Positions 10,703 to 21,560 of a stretch of DNA of 64,000 nucleotides are shown piece by piece (position 1 is the first letter of the stretch; each line of letters starts with the position of its first letter). Location: NCBI GenBank assembly GCA_037954665.1, contig JBBMOL010000205.1, positions 1-64,000 on the forward strand, read 5' to 3'. The translations under genes were made by a program, and so were the position numbers. The notes under the pieces were generated by a model that worked only from the letters and a program-made list of their open reading frames with translations, had not been told where the DNA came from and searched no databases. Source of the DNA: Laguncularia racemosa (taxonomy: Eukaryota > Streptophyta > Magnoliopsida > Myrtales > Combretaceae).

Positions 10703-13700
10703 CTAAGGATAGTACATCTTTACAGCATCTGTGTTGACGGGGTCTCTCAATTCTGGACCATCCATCTGAGTTAATATTAGAGCACCACCTGAAAGAACCT
10801 TTTTCACCACATACGGGCCTTCATAATTTGGAGTGAACTTTCCTCTGGAGTCTTGGGCGTTCGGGAGAACTTTTCTTAGTACTAGATCGCCCTCTTTGAA
10901 GTACCGAGGTCTCATCTTCTTGTTGAATGCTCGAGCCATCCTCTATTGGTAACACTGACCATGACATAGCTCGGTAAGTCTTCTTTCATCAATCAGGTTC
11001 AACTGATCAAGCCTTTTCTTTACCCAATCCGATTCTGTTAATTGAGTTTCTGACAAGATTCTGAATGATGGTATCTCGACTTCCACTGGTAGCACTGCTT
11101 CTGTACCATATACCAATGAGTAAGGGGTAGCTCCCGAAGATGTTCTTATTGAAGTCCTATAAGCCATGAGAGCAAATGGTAACATTTCGTGCCAATCTCT
11201 GTAAGTTGTTGTCATTTTCTCGATGATCTTCTTAATATTTTTGTTTGCTGCTTCTACTGCCCCGTTCATTTGATGTCGGTAGGGGGTTGAATTTCTGTGG
11301 TTTATGTGGAATTGTTGACATAAACCTGTCATCGATTTATTGTTGAGATTGGTACCATTGTCGGTGATGATCGACTCAGGAACTCCATATCGGGCTATTA
11401 TGTCCTTTTTTAAGAAGCGGACTATTACCCCTTTTGTGACATTGGTATATGATGACGCTTCTACCCATTTGGTGAAGTAATCAATCGCTACTAGTATAAA
11501 TCTATGGCCATTGGATGCCGTTGGAGTGATTGGGCCGATTATGTCGATTCCCCACATGGAGAAAGGCCACGACGCTGATAACAAATGTAGCTCGTTGGGT
11601 GGAGCATTGATCCGGTTTGCGTATACTTGGCATAGATGGCAGTGCTTAACATACTTTATGCAATCTGACTCCATGGTTAACCAATAATACCCTAACCTCA
11701 TGATTTTTCGGGCCAACATGTAGCCGTTCATATGAGGTCCACATACCCCTTCATGTATTTCCTTCATGAGTTCGCATGCTTCATTTTTGTCCACACATCT
11801 TAACAGGGTGGTATCAAATGATCTCTTGTAGAGTATAGACCCACTTAATAAGAAATGGCTTGCCAACCTTCTGAGCGTTCTTTGGTCATTCTTGCTAGCC
11901 ACTTCAGGGTATTTACCTTCTTGGAGGAAGGTCTTAATGTCGTGATACCAGGGCTTATCATCTTGTATCTTTTCAACTGTCAAACAATAAGCGGGCCGAC
12001 TTTTGATGTCTATTTTCATCGGTTGAATGGCGGCTCCTCCTGTTATTTGAATCATGGATGCTAGTGTGGCTAAGGCATCTGCGAACTGATTCTGAATTCT
12101 CGGGATGTACGTGAAGGTGATTACCATAAACTCCTCGATCAGCTCTGTTAAGTGCTGATGGTACGGTACCAGTTTGGGGTCTTTAGTTTTGTATTCCCCT
12201 CTTGTTTGTAGTATGATGAGCGACGAGTCTCCGTACACCTCTAATTCGCGGATTCCCATTTGGCAGGCCATCTTGAGGCCAAGAATACATGCTTCATATT
12301 CCGCGATATTATTGGTATAGGAAAATGTAAGTCTTGTCGCTGCAGGGAATTGAGTGCTGTCTGGGGATATCAATACTGCCCCAACTCCACAACCGAATAC
12401 GTTGGCAGCCCCGTCGAAAAACAGTTTCCACCCACCATTCTGCTCTCTCCCAGAGTTTTCTACCGGCATATCTTCTACTGTTAATATGTTCTCGTCCGGA
12501 AATTGGACTTGTATTTCCCGGGTATCTGTCTCGACAGGGTGCTCGGCCAACTGATCGGCTAAGGCTTGTCCCTTTATCGAGTTTTGATTTACATACGTGA
12601 TGTCAAACTCGGATAGAAGCATCTGCCATTTAGAGATTCTACCCATCAATGTTGGCTTCTCTGCCAAGTATTTCAAGGGATCATGTCTTGTCAACAGCTC
12701 AATATGATAGTAGAGGGTGTATTGCCTTAGTCGATGCATGACCCAAATTAATGCACAACACGTCTTCTCCACCTCTGAGTACCTTTGTTCCCCATCTGTG
12801 AACTTCTTGCTCAAATAATATATGGGACGTTCTCTTCCTCTTCATCTTTCTGCCCCAACACACATCCCATGGATTCGGGGAGTATGGTGAGGTATAAGAA
12901 TAAGGGTGTTCCTTGTTTCGGGACTGTCAAGACCGGGGGTTTTATAAGATAGTCTTTGATTGTCCTGAACGCTTCTTCACATTCGTCGTCCCATTCTATT
13001 GCGGCGTTCTTCTTCAACAGACGGAATAGCGGCCGGCATTTGTCGGTGAGTTGTGAGATAAACCGAGCTATATAATTTAATCTCCCCAGCAAGCTTCTTA
13101 ATTCTTTAACGGAACGTGGGGAAGGTAACTCTAATATGGACTTTACCTTGTCAGGGTCAATCTTAATGCCCTCCTGGCTGATGACGAACCCTAACAATTT
13201 CCCCGTTGTAATCCCGAAAGTACATTTTTCCGGGTTTAACTTAAGCTGGAACTTCCTCAGTCGTTTGAACAATTTCCTCAGGATATCTACATGGCTTTCT
13301 CCTTCTTTGGATTTGGCTATCATGTCGTCGACATATACTTCAACCTCTCGATGCATCATGTCGTGAAGTATGGCGACCATGGCTCTCTGATACGTTGCCC
13401 CGGCGTTTTTTAGACCGAAGGGCATGACTTTGTAACAGAAAGTTCCCCATGTTGTGATGAAGGTTGTCTTGGTCTTGTCTTCATCGGCCATTTTTATTTG
13501 ATTGTATCCTGAGAAACCGTCCATGAATGAGTAGAGATGGTTTCCCGCGGTGTTATCCACTAGAACATCAATATGAGGTAGGGGGAAGTTATCCTTTGGC
13601 GTGGCTTGGTTTAAGTCCCGAAAGTCCACGCATACGCGCACTTTTCCGTTCTTTTTTATAACGGGGACTACATTTGCCACCCATTCTGGGTAGTCGGATA

Positions 13701-13893
13701 CTTCGATGAACCCTACTTCCAGTAGTTTCTTGACTTCTTCTTTGATTTTTAGCAAGATGTCGGGCCTAAATCTTCTTAGTTTTTGTTTTTTAGGTTTGAC
13801 ATCTTCCCTTGTGGGAAGCCTGTGAACTACTATCGACTGGTCTAGCCCTGGCATGTCACCATATGACCAGGCAAACACATATGCATATTCGAT
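10703..13893 (-). pseudogene. Tat pol: RT, two RNase H domains, integrase
   Basis: From 13878 the protein shows the RT start (HRLPTRE), MPFGLKNAGATYQRAM and the active site YVDDMIAKS. A frameshift in a GAAGAG-rich stretch at about 12815-12840 leads to a first RNase H (SKKFTDGEQRYSEVEKTC...). A second, archaeal-type RNase H follows, with D-E-D-D residues in FFDGAAN, EYEACILG, GDSSLI and QFADALATL. The integrase has the HHCC finger ending KHCHLCQ and the D,D,E residues in WGIDIIG, ITDNGTN and AVEAANK. The C-terminal GPY-type motif is in YEGPYVVKK. One in-frame TAG lies at 10943-10945 and the natural end is at 10703. Catalytic residues are all present; only the frame is broken. Confidence 0.92.
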
Positions 13894-15042
13894 TCATAGC
13901 TCGGTTATCTCACATTTTTGCTCGGCACTCAAACTGGTCCCGATTTTGAGGTTCCTAGGGTTTTCCATGCTTCCTAGATTTACTGTCTCCATAGGCTCGT
14001 CAATCGAGATTCCGCTTTGTTCATGTTTTAGCCAATTTTCTTGTATTACTTCGTGGTCCAAGATATCGTCTTCAACAACTGACCCAGCAGCGTTGGAAAC
14101 GATATCAGCGTTTTTACGTTCTACTTGCGCGAAATATCCCTAATGTTCGATGGTGGGAGATCTAGCGCTATTGATAGGACAACAAAACCAGTTGTTCAGA
14201 GCTGGATGTTGGTTGGTCACGCGGGAGATTGATTCCCCTTTGTTGTTGTCCTCTTCGTTTATTTGAAGCTTTTGAATGGTATTTGCCTTTCTAAAAGATT
14301 GTCGGAGAGGTGGGATGCACATCTGGGTGTCAATCAGTTTCCCCTTCATTCTGCCCCTAGCTTGTGCTTCCTCCGCGGCCGTAGGAACATATCCCAATCC
14401 AAAGGTCCCGTACTGCCCCTCTTTAAACTGATGACCCTCCTTGCTGGTCACCATATTCACTTCGTTGAAAATCTGCAGCCCTAGGTCTTCTGAACCCTCA
14501 TCCCCAATGTAAGGTATGGCAGTCTCTTTGTATATGGCGTAATCCTGCTCGCCCAGTACTGTAACTATCTGCCCATTCGTGATGAATTTGACCTTTTGGT
14601 GGAGACTAGAGGGAATGGCACCAGCAGCATGTATCCAAGGCCGTCCCAGGAGTAAGTTGAAAGATCTTGGGATGTTAAGGACCTGGAAGGAGATGTGAAA
14701 TACTTGTGGACCGATTTCCACTGGTAGGTTCACTTCCCCCACAATGTCTCTCTTTGACCCGTCGAAGGCTCTGACCACTGTGGAGCTAGGTTTTATGTTG
14801 CTTGGATCGACCCCCAATAAGTCAAGTGTTGCCAATGGGCATACATTGAGGGATGATCCGTTGTCAATAAGTACTCGGGAGACGATGGTGTCATTGCACT
14901 GGACCACTATGAATAGTGGCTTGGTATGTCGGTCTCCCTCTTCTCCTAGCTCTTCTGGAGAGAAAGATATCTGATCCATGGTAAAGATAGAGTTTGCCAC
15001 GTGACCCATCTTGTCTGTAGCAATACCCTCCGGGACTTGAAT
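13894..15042 (-). pseudogene. Tat protease and linker to RT
   Basis: The retropepsin motif VLIDNGSSLNVCPL and the flap-side motif LLGRPWIHAAGA identify the aspartic protease (about residues 45-130 after the ATG at 15009). The frame is the same as gag upstream and RT downstream, but it is cut by TAG at 14140-14142 and TGA at 13894-13896, just before the conserved RT-leading motif YAYVFAWSYGDMPGLD. In some Ogre elements an intron lies between protease and RT. Here the linker still reads as family-like protein, so nonsense mutation is the simpler view. The TGA position suggests CGA to TGA. Confidence 0.85.
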
Positions 15043-17133
15043 CTATTTTAGCACCTTAAAGAGTGCTTCCCTGTGGGGCTCAGATGTAGTAAGGAGGCCC
15101 ATGAGGGATATCTGCGCTGGAACTTTATTCAATTGTTCCATGATCCTGTATTCGCTGGCTTTTACCATCTTTGTAAATGCAGTAAGACCTTCTCCTTCTT
15201 CCTCTGTATTGGGTTCTTCAGTCGGGCTCTTATACTTGGGATCATATAATCTCCCAGAGCGGGTGATACCTCCCACTATAGGAGGTCGCTCTTGTTCGAG
15301 GGCCCGATAGTCGAATGGTGCAGCCTTGTAATTCTCTGCTGGTACAGGGACATTGAATACATATTTTTTCTTTGGGATTTGTACCTCCACTGACTGTCCC
15401 TCATAGCATCGTATGACCTTGGGCTTCTTATGGGAGTTAATCATGTTGACAGTCTTCCCCTCTTCCTTTGCTAGATTGTCTTCCTTCTCAAATTCCGGCC
15501 CCCACCCACTAGGCGGCCCTTGCTCAGTTGGGGTGTAAGAATAGTTCACCAAGTACTGAAACTTCCCATGTGATTCTCCCAAAGTGCCAATCGTAGGGTC
15601 CCCGGATAACCATCTTTTTTTAATGTGCACCTTTGGAGTCTCTCCCGAAACGGGTTGCTTAGCCGGATTCTGTTTGACGGCTTCTTTGGGAGCTGACTCT
15701 TCTGATGTGATCATGTTGATGGTAGGCCTGTGATTGGGCAACGGGTTGGTGTTGACATTGGGTGCTGGAGTGTTTACAAAATCCAATTGTACGATCCCTG
15801 CGTCAATCAAGTCTTAGATTTTGTGCCGGAGCCTCCAGCACCTATCTGTGGAGTGTCCTTCTTGACCCATGTGGCAGTCACACTTGAGGTTGGAATCAAA
15901 GTTCTTGGGCCTGTATCGGTCGTTGGGGAGTTCGAAACTTATCAAGTTGTCCGCCCTCAACCGAGCGAAGACCTGACTGAGCGGTACGGGGATTGGAGTG
16001 AACTGCCTTGGGGGCCTGGCAGCTTGTGCATGACCCGTCGTTGGTTGCTGGGCTAGGGTATTCGGGGTCTGGAAAGTCACCCGAGTCCCAGGTTTTTCTG
16101 CCTTACTCGAATGCACTGTACTGACTGTGGGCTCTTTAACTCTGTTCCCTCCTAATGGCCTTTGGGTTGGTGTGACCCTAGGAGGTTCCATTGATTGGAG
16201 CCTGCCGGTGGTGATGGCATTCTTGATCCTGCAACCTGCAGCCACTACTTCTGCAAAACTGGAGGATGTCTGGCCGACTAAATGTGAAAAATAAGTTTTT
16301 TCCAAGGTATTGACAAATATGGATGTCAATTCCTTTTCAGATATCGGAGTGGCTACCCTGCCAGCTTGGGCCCTCCAGCGTTGAGCATATTCCTTGAACG
16401 ACTCAGTATGTCTTTTTCGGAGACTCCCCAGATCGATTACAGATGGGGCAACTTCTATGTTAAACTTGTATTGATCATAAAAGGCCCGGGCTAGCTTTTC
16501 CCAGGTGTTGATGATGTTGAAGTCAAGGTGAGCATACCAGACCAATGCAGGGCCTGTGAGGCTGTCCTGGAAGGTCTGGAGCATGAGTTGATCATATTGA
16601 GCATACTTGCTCATCTTCCGGGCATATAGCCTGGTATGCATCTTGGGGCAGCCGGTCCCATCATACTTCTCAAAATCTAGGGTCTTGAACTTGTCAGGGT
16701 ATGCTTCCTCCCTATATGCTGGCAGGTTGGTGATTCCGGCCTGTTCAAAACCATCGGGGCCCTCAATAGTTTTCATTTTGTCATTGAGCTGCTGGAAGAG
16801 TCGCTTCTCCATCTCCTTTTGTCTCTCTTCCATCTCTTTTTTCAGATCATCAGAGGTCGGCCCCTGGCTGACCTTCGGCTCATACTCGAAGGCTGGGTTT
16901 AGGTGGGAATTGATTTCTTCGTATTCCGGAGGCTGCCCCTCCACAACTTTTCCCTTCCTAGCCCTTGAATACTCTTCTTGAGTCGGCTGGGTGTTGCGCA
17001 GGAGGCCGATGCTTTCAGTTAAGAGGTGAACTTGGGCAGCCAACTGTTGGACCGTCTGCTCTAGGGATATGATCCTAGAGTCTGAGGCAGCTTCAGCGTT
17101 AGTGTTATTGCGGTTGTCACTGCTGTTGGCCAT
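15043..17133 (-). pseudogene. Tat gag polyprotein
   Basis: It starts at ATG 17133 (MANSSDNRN). A heptad-like segment (EEMEERQKEMEKRLFQ) precedes the capsid core, with ALVWYAHLD, FNIINTWEKLARAFYDQYK and KRHTESFKEYAQRWRAQA. The Tat-type zinc finger C-X2-H-X5-H-X4-C (CDCHMGQEGHSTDRC) follows. One TAA at 15814-15816 splits HKI from DLIDAG, where the family has Gln. The same frame continues to TAG at 15043-15045 and then into protease. Gag forms the particle that packages the RNA. Two single-codon defects are the only breaks seen. Confidence 0.9.
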
Positions 17134-17374
17134 TTTTGCTCTTGAGCGTGTAAGGACTGGGCTTCTGGGCGGGTTCGGTTGCTTGGAAGCTATTTTGATA
17201 CCTGGATTCGCATTTTATTTTTTTTTATTTTAGTGTGATGAATGCAAGAATGAAATGCATGTGTCACGCGAATGCTAAAAGATAAAGAGGGTTGACAACT
17301 AATTGACAATGTATTATCAAAACTTTACTTTTATTAATAATTCTGGAGTTCAAATGAAAGATTACAATGATAAT
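17134..17374 (-). other. Spacer between ORF1 and gag of the Tat element
   Basis: A 241-bp gap without a domain. The part nearest gag is GC-richer; the rest is AT-rich with a poly-T tract near 17217. Confidence 0.5.
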
Positions 17375-18901
17375 CTATTTCCTAGCTCTCTTTGTCTTCT
17401 GTTGCAGAGGCTCAGGTTTCCCACTGATGATAGCTTCTAGTTCTTTAACCTTGGCTTGAGATTTCTCCAATTGTGCTTTTAAGGCGTTGTTTCTTTGGTC
17501 AGATTCCTTGAAGCGTCCCTTCCAGATGTCTTTCTTATAGTCTGCAGCTTCGAAGTATACTTCCATCCGGGCCTTGACCTGTTCCAGGTAGATCTCTGTT
17601 TCTGGATTGATCTTATCCGGTCTTGGCTGGGTGACGTCTGGAACCCGGTATGCTCTTTCCCCTGTCTGGTATAGCTGGTGGATTACAAACTCTCTGGTTG
17701 CTCGGTGTTTTCCCACTTTGCCATCTAGCTCGCCGAGGTCCACATTCGGGCTTTCGATTCTGGCTTCCTAAAGTGCTTTGACCTGTGCCAGCTTAGCAAA
17801 CTTCTCGGCTACTAACATGTTTGGATCTTGATACTCAAAGGTGACTGCTTCGAGTGAAGGCCGATAAACTATGTCTTGGATGGTACCGAATTGGCGGACT
17901 ATGGAGTTGGGGTGATATCCGATGCATCCGTTGATCCCAATTAATGGCACTGCTTGGAAATTACTGCAGGTTAAGATGATTTTATTGCAGCAACTCCACT
18001 TGGCTGTCCACAGAATATCTTCGGCGCTAAGGCTTCTAAGCAGATCTACCCAACTGTAGCTGGTAATGTCGTCGGGTAGCTTCACCTTTTCTATACAGGA
18101 ATCCACCAGATCTACCTGTTGGGCTAAGGTTTTTCTGACCATGTTCAGCCCGAAGCACTTGAGGTGGCTTACGAACCATATTAGCAGAAGGTTAAGGCTT
18201 GAGCGCAGGATGCCATGACCCTTCTTCTTGAGGAAATTCAGGTTTCGGATCTATTCAGCCAGTAGAGCCGGGATGTAAGATTTTCCCTCCAGGAATTGGG
18301 TTACCAGCTCTGCAACCCGGTAGTGAATATAGAAAGTTCCAGCGGGGAACAAAATGGTGGCGAAGGTCGTCAAAATGAAGGCGTTTACCCTTCTCTGTCT
18401 GTAAGTCTTAGGGTCTCCACACAAGATGTCCTTTCTGTCCCCATTGTCTTCTCGGGCAATAAACCAGGCTTCTAGATCATCCATGCGTATGCAATACCCA
18501 TTACAGTCTGCCAGGGCTATATTGAGCGCTGTTTTGCGGATGCCTAGCAATCTGCTGAAGGTACCGGTTGGCCCGGCCTCAAGGTCTGGCGTGTAAATCC
18601 GATCAGTCGGTGCTGGAGCCTGTAGCAACTGGGTATACTCCTCCAGGGTAGGGGTGATCTCATGCGGTCCGATGAAGAAAGCTGCGGGCTTGATCTCCCA
18701 TAACTGGAGCATGGCCTGGACCATAGGTAAATTCGCCTCTGTCTTAGTCAGTGAGAGGACGGGGCCGATCTTCTGTTGGATGAAAGCTTGCTCCTCTGGG
18801 TTATACAAGGTAAACCAGTGGTCCAGTACCAATTTTGGGTCCAAAGGTTTGTACACCCGAATTTCTTTGCGGAGGAGGCGGTCGACTGCACTGCTAGCCA
18901 T
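17375..18901 (-). pseudogene. Tat/Ogre ORF1 (DUF7745/plant-mobile-domain-like), two TAG stops
   Basis: About 509 codons lie upstream of gag, a position where Ogre-like elements carry an extra ORF of unknown role. The N-terminal half has a weak match to the DUF7745/PMD-type fold: VQAMLQLWEIKPAAFFIGPH, TPTLEEYTQLLQAP and AFILTTFATILFPAG. The C-terminal 70 residues look like a coiled coil with a basic tail (NNALKAQLEKSQAKVKELEA...KTKRARK). The frame is open except for TAG at 18251-18253 and 17768-17770. I infer CAG to TAG at both. The ATG at 18901 is directly preceded by TTGTAATAG, which could be a splice acceptor. Function is not known. Confidence 0.75.
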
Positions 18902-19388
18902 CTATTACAATAGGAAACAACCTAGTTACAACAAGAACTATGAAAACATTACAGGGAAATAGTCCTGAACTCCAAAGACAAAACAACAAACCAATACATT
19001 GTCATTCAATTGTCAACCTTCTGTGATGTTATGTATGCAAGTAGGTTGGTTCTAACTGATTCCCGAGCTCTATGGCCTCCCGCATTTTCGAAGAAATGGA
19101 TCTCAGGCCATATCGAAGCATAGGGTGGGGTAGCCTAATCGGTCCCGAACGGTGAATCAACTCACTTCGCCCGAAACCTACACAATGGCCCCCCGTCTTA
19201 GGTTTCTAGGACGGTCTGGGTTCGACCGCATCTACTCACACGGATATATGCATGCAAAGCCCCCACAATAAAGAAAAACTGAAAATCTAACTAAACCCTG
19301 AAAGGTTAGCAACAGAGTAACAAAATGAAACACATTTCTTAAAGATAACGATTTGAAAGGATTCAGGTGGCTAGCCTACTGGCATGGG
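18902..19388 (-). other. Tat leader between primer site and ORF1
   Basis: About 490 bp of non-coding leader; no domain. On the minus strand it ends in a pyrimidine-rich stretch and AG right at the ORF1 start codon. Confidence 0.5.
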
Positions 19389-19406
19389 TCCCCAGCGGAG
19401 TCGCCA
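19389..19406 (-). other. Tat primer-binding site
   Basis: The minus strand reads TGGCGACTCCGCTGGGGA three bases from the 5' LTR. This type of site is found in Ogre-like elements (reported as tRNA-Arg). The tRNA assignment is from memory of the family. Confidence 0.7.
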
Positions 19407-20532
19407 TCCTGTCGAGTCTAATTTTTGAATTCCCATTCCTAATCCGATCTAAACTAAACCCTATGCTCATCTAATCTAGATCCTCGACTTGAGTTAGGAA
19501 TTTCGTTTGATTTTTGGAGTCGCCACCCAACTGTTGTTGGGAAAAAGTGAATTAAGACTAAAGGAGCGGATTAGTCTTAATTTGGACTACTGGTCGTCGT
19601 TATTTCCTCTTCTCGTTTTTGTGAGAAGAGAAAAAAGGGAAAACCAGAGTTTCTAAGTCCGGATGCTAACCTATTAAAACCTATGCGGTTACCACCTAAT
19701 CTCCTAAAATTGTTTATCTTTAGAAATGTGTTTCTGTTAATTTTTGTTATGTCTTTGAATTTATTTCAAGAAAAAGGATTTTTCATTTATTTTATGGGTT
19801 GACCCGAATGGGTGCCTACGTACCTGCTACTCAGGATCAAACAAGCCGTAGTTCGCTTTTTTTCGAAAATCTTAAGTTTGTTTGGTGAATTTTGATTTTT
19901 GAAAACTCTTTTGATTTACGTTCTTAACATCTTTGGGATTTTTCTAAAAATTTCTAAGCCTAAACTTTGAATTTGATTTTTGAAAATGATTTTGGGGGAA
20001 AACATCTATTTTGAGTTTATTCGAAGAAAAGGATTTTCTAAGTGTTAAAACTTATTTTTACGATTCTTTTATAATTCTTTTGAATTTTTTATGATTTTTG
20101 TGATTTTTATGATTTTTGTGATTTTCATGATTTTTGTGATTTTTATAAGTTTTATAAGTTTTTCATGATTTTTGTGATTTTTATAAGTTTTGTAAGTTTT
20201 TCATGATTTTTATAATTTTTATATTTTTTGTTGAAAATTTTATCTTAAGTTTATTTTCTATCCTATTTTGAAATTTAAAATTTTATTATTTTTTTTCTAA
20301 TATTTCTATTATTTTCCTTCATTTTTATTATTTTTATTTTATTTTTTCTTATTTCCTATTTTCTATTTTCTATTTTCTATTTTCTACATTATTAAATCGT
20401 AGAAAAATACAATTCCTACATTTTCCTACTTATCGACAATATAAATAAATAAATGGCTAACAATATAATAAATAATAATAAATAAATTCAACATAAACAA
20501 AATAAATAATAATAAAAAATCTGAAAAATCCG

Positions 20533-20541
20533 AATTACCTG
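20533..20541 (-). promoter_or_regulatory. Altered splice-donor site in the 5' LTR
   Basis: The minus strand reads CAG|GTAATT where the 3' LTR copy has GTAAGT. GT is kept but the +5 G is lost, which usually weakens a donor. Confidence 0.35.
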
Positions 20542-20848
20542 GATCCGGATCGGTGCGCGGGTCGGATCGGGCCGAATCGGGTCGGGTCGAATCGGTCGGA
20601 CACGGCGGCGGTATTGGCTCGTTCACGGCGTTCCGGCGGTCGTTTGCGGCGGGTGAAGTGTCGAATCCTAGCTTCTTGGGGGTGCTGAATCCGATGGTGG
20701 TGGCGGTTTACTCCCAGAACGTCTCCTTGCGGTGGTTTGAACTCGGTCGGCGGTCTCGGCTTCAAGTTCCTCCGGCGTACTCCGATTCGCTCCTTTCTCT
20801 CTCTTTCTCTCACTTTTTCTTCGTCTTTCAGCTTCCTCCTGTTCTCCT

Positions 20849-20857
20849 CTATTTATA
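20849..20857 (-). promoter_or_regulatory. TATA box of the Tat 5' LTR
   Basis: TATAAATAG on the minus strand; likely core promoter for the element's genomic RNA. Confidence 0.65.
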
Positions 20858-21139
20858 GGAACCTCGAACTCCTCTTGGATAAGCTCGAATTGGCCGATTT
20901 AGATAAACCCATATTTTTCCGTTTTTGGATTCGGTTTTATCCTGGCGATTTGATGTAAATCTCTTGTTTTTCTTTTATTTTTCTGATGGATTTGGCTTTA
21001 TCTTGACTTTAATCTAGAAGATTAAAAAGAAAACGGCCGATTTCGTCTTCGTCGGACCGGCTCCGGCTCCTCCTCCGATTTTCCTGGGCGAAGAAGACAA
21101 TCACGCACCATGCACGCGTTTCCTCTTGGCCAATCACAT

Positions 21140-21155
21140 GCTGCCACGTGGCAGC
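21140..21155. promoter_or_regulatory. 16-bp palindrome with G-box core
   Basis: Second copy of GCTGCCACGTGGCAGC, upstream of the TATA box on the minus strand. Confidence 0.5.
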
Positions 21156-21171
21156 TCCAGAGAAAAGAAAG

Positions 21172-21271
21172 AAAAAATTGCATCGAGTGCTCAGGGGAAG
21201 ATTCGAACTCGTGACCTCCAAGTCTCCTGCACGTTCCCAGCGCACGCACGAACCAGCTGAGCTGGCCCAAT
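21172..21271 (-). promoter_or_regulatory. tRNA-like pol III cassette in the 5' LTR
   Basis: A-box-like region at 21268-21251, B-box GAGTTCGAATC at 21210-21200 and T6 run at 21177-21172, all on the minus strand. Confidence 0.45.
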
Positions 21272-21560
21272 TTCCCGATTTTATTTACATCGCAAATTGT
21301 ACATATGCGATGCAATTTTTTTTATTTTTTTGTATTTTTTGAAATTTCAAAAATTTGTAAAAATTGTTTATTATTCATTATTGCTATTTCTGAAATCATT
21401 TTTCAAAATTGAAGTGTTTTCCTATTTATTTTTATTTTTGAACATTTTTATTATTTTATGCTAAATTAGGAAAAATTGGGAAAAATTAGGAAAAATTGAA
21501 AAATTGATTATTACTGAAAATTATTGACTCCTAGGGTAAAAATGGGGTGTTTACATCAAC

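Larger units (their letters stand above)
5906..21555 (-). mobile_element. Tat/Ogre-like Ty3/gypsy element, nearly complete
   Basis: This is a 15,650-bp element with two 2146-bp LTRs (TGT...ACA) that differ by about 11 substitutions and 4 indels by eye. It is flanked by perfect 5-bp duplications tcaac (5901-5905 and 21556-21560). On the minus strand the order is 5' LTR, primer site, ORF1, gag, protease, RT, RNase H, second RNase H, integrase, tandem-repeat 3' UTR, polypurine tract and 3' LTR. Extra ORF1, dual RNase H and 3' UTR repeats define the Tat/Ogre group. It has seven in-frame stops and one frameshift, so this copy is not autonomous although it is young. Confidence 0.92.
19410..21555 (-). 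repeat. Tat element 5' LTR (2146 bp)
   Basis: The 5' LTR on the minus strand, near-identical to 5906-8051. It carries the same tRNA-like cassette, palindrome, TATA box and 44-nt block (19813-19856). One of the few differences alters the splice-donor match to GTAATT. Confidence 0.9.

Noticed and set aside
13894..14142. An Ogre-type intron between protease and RT to explain the two stops
   Set aside because: The intervening frame still reads as family-like linker protein, and no clear donor/acceptor pair was seen; single nonsense changes are simpler. Not fully excluded.
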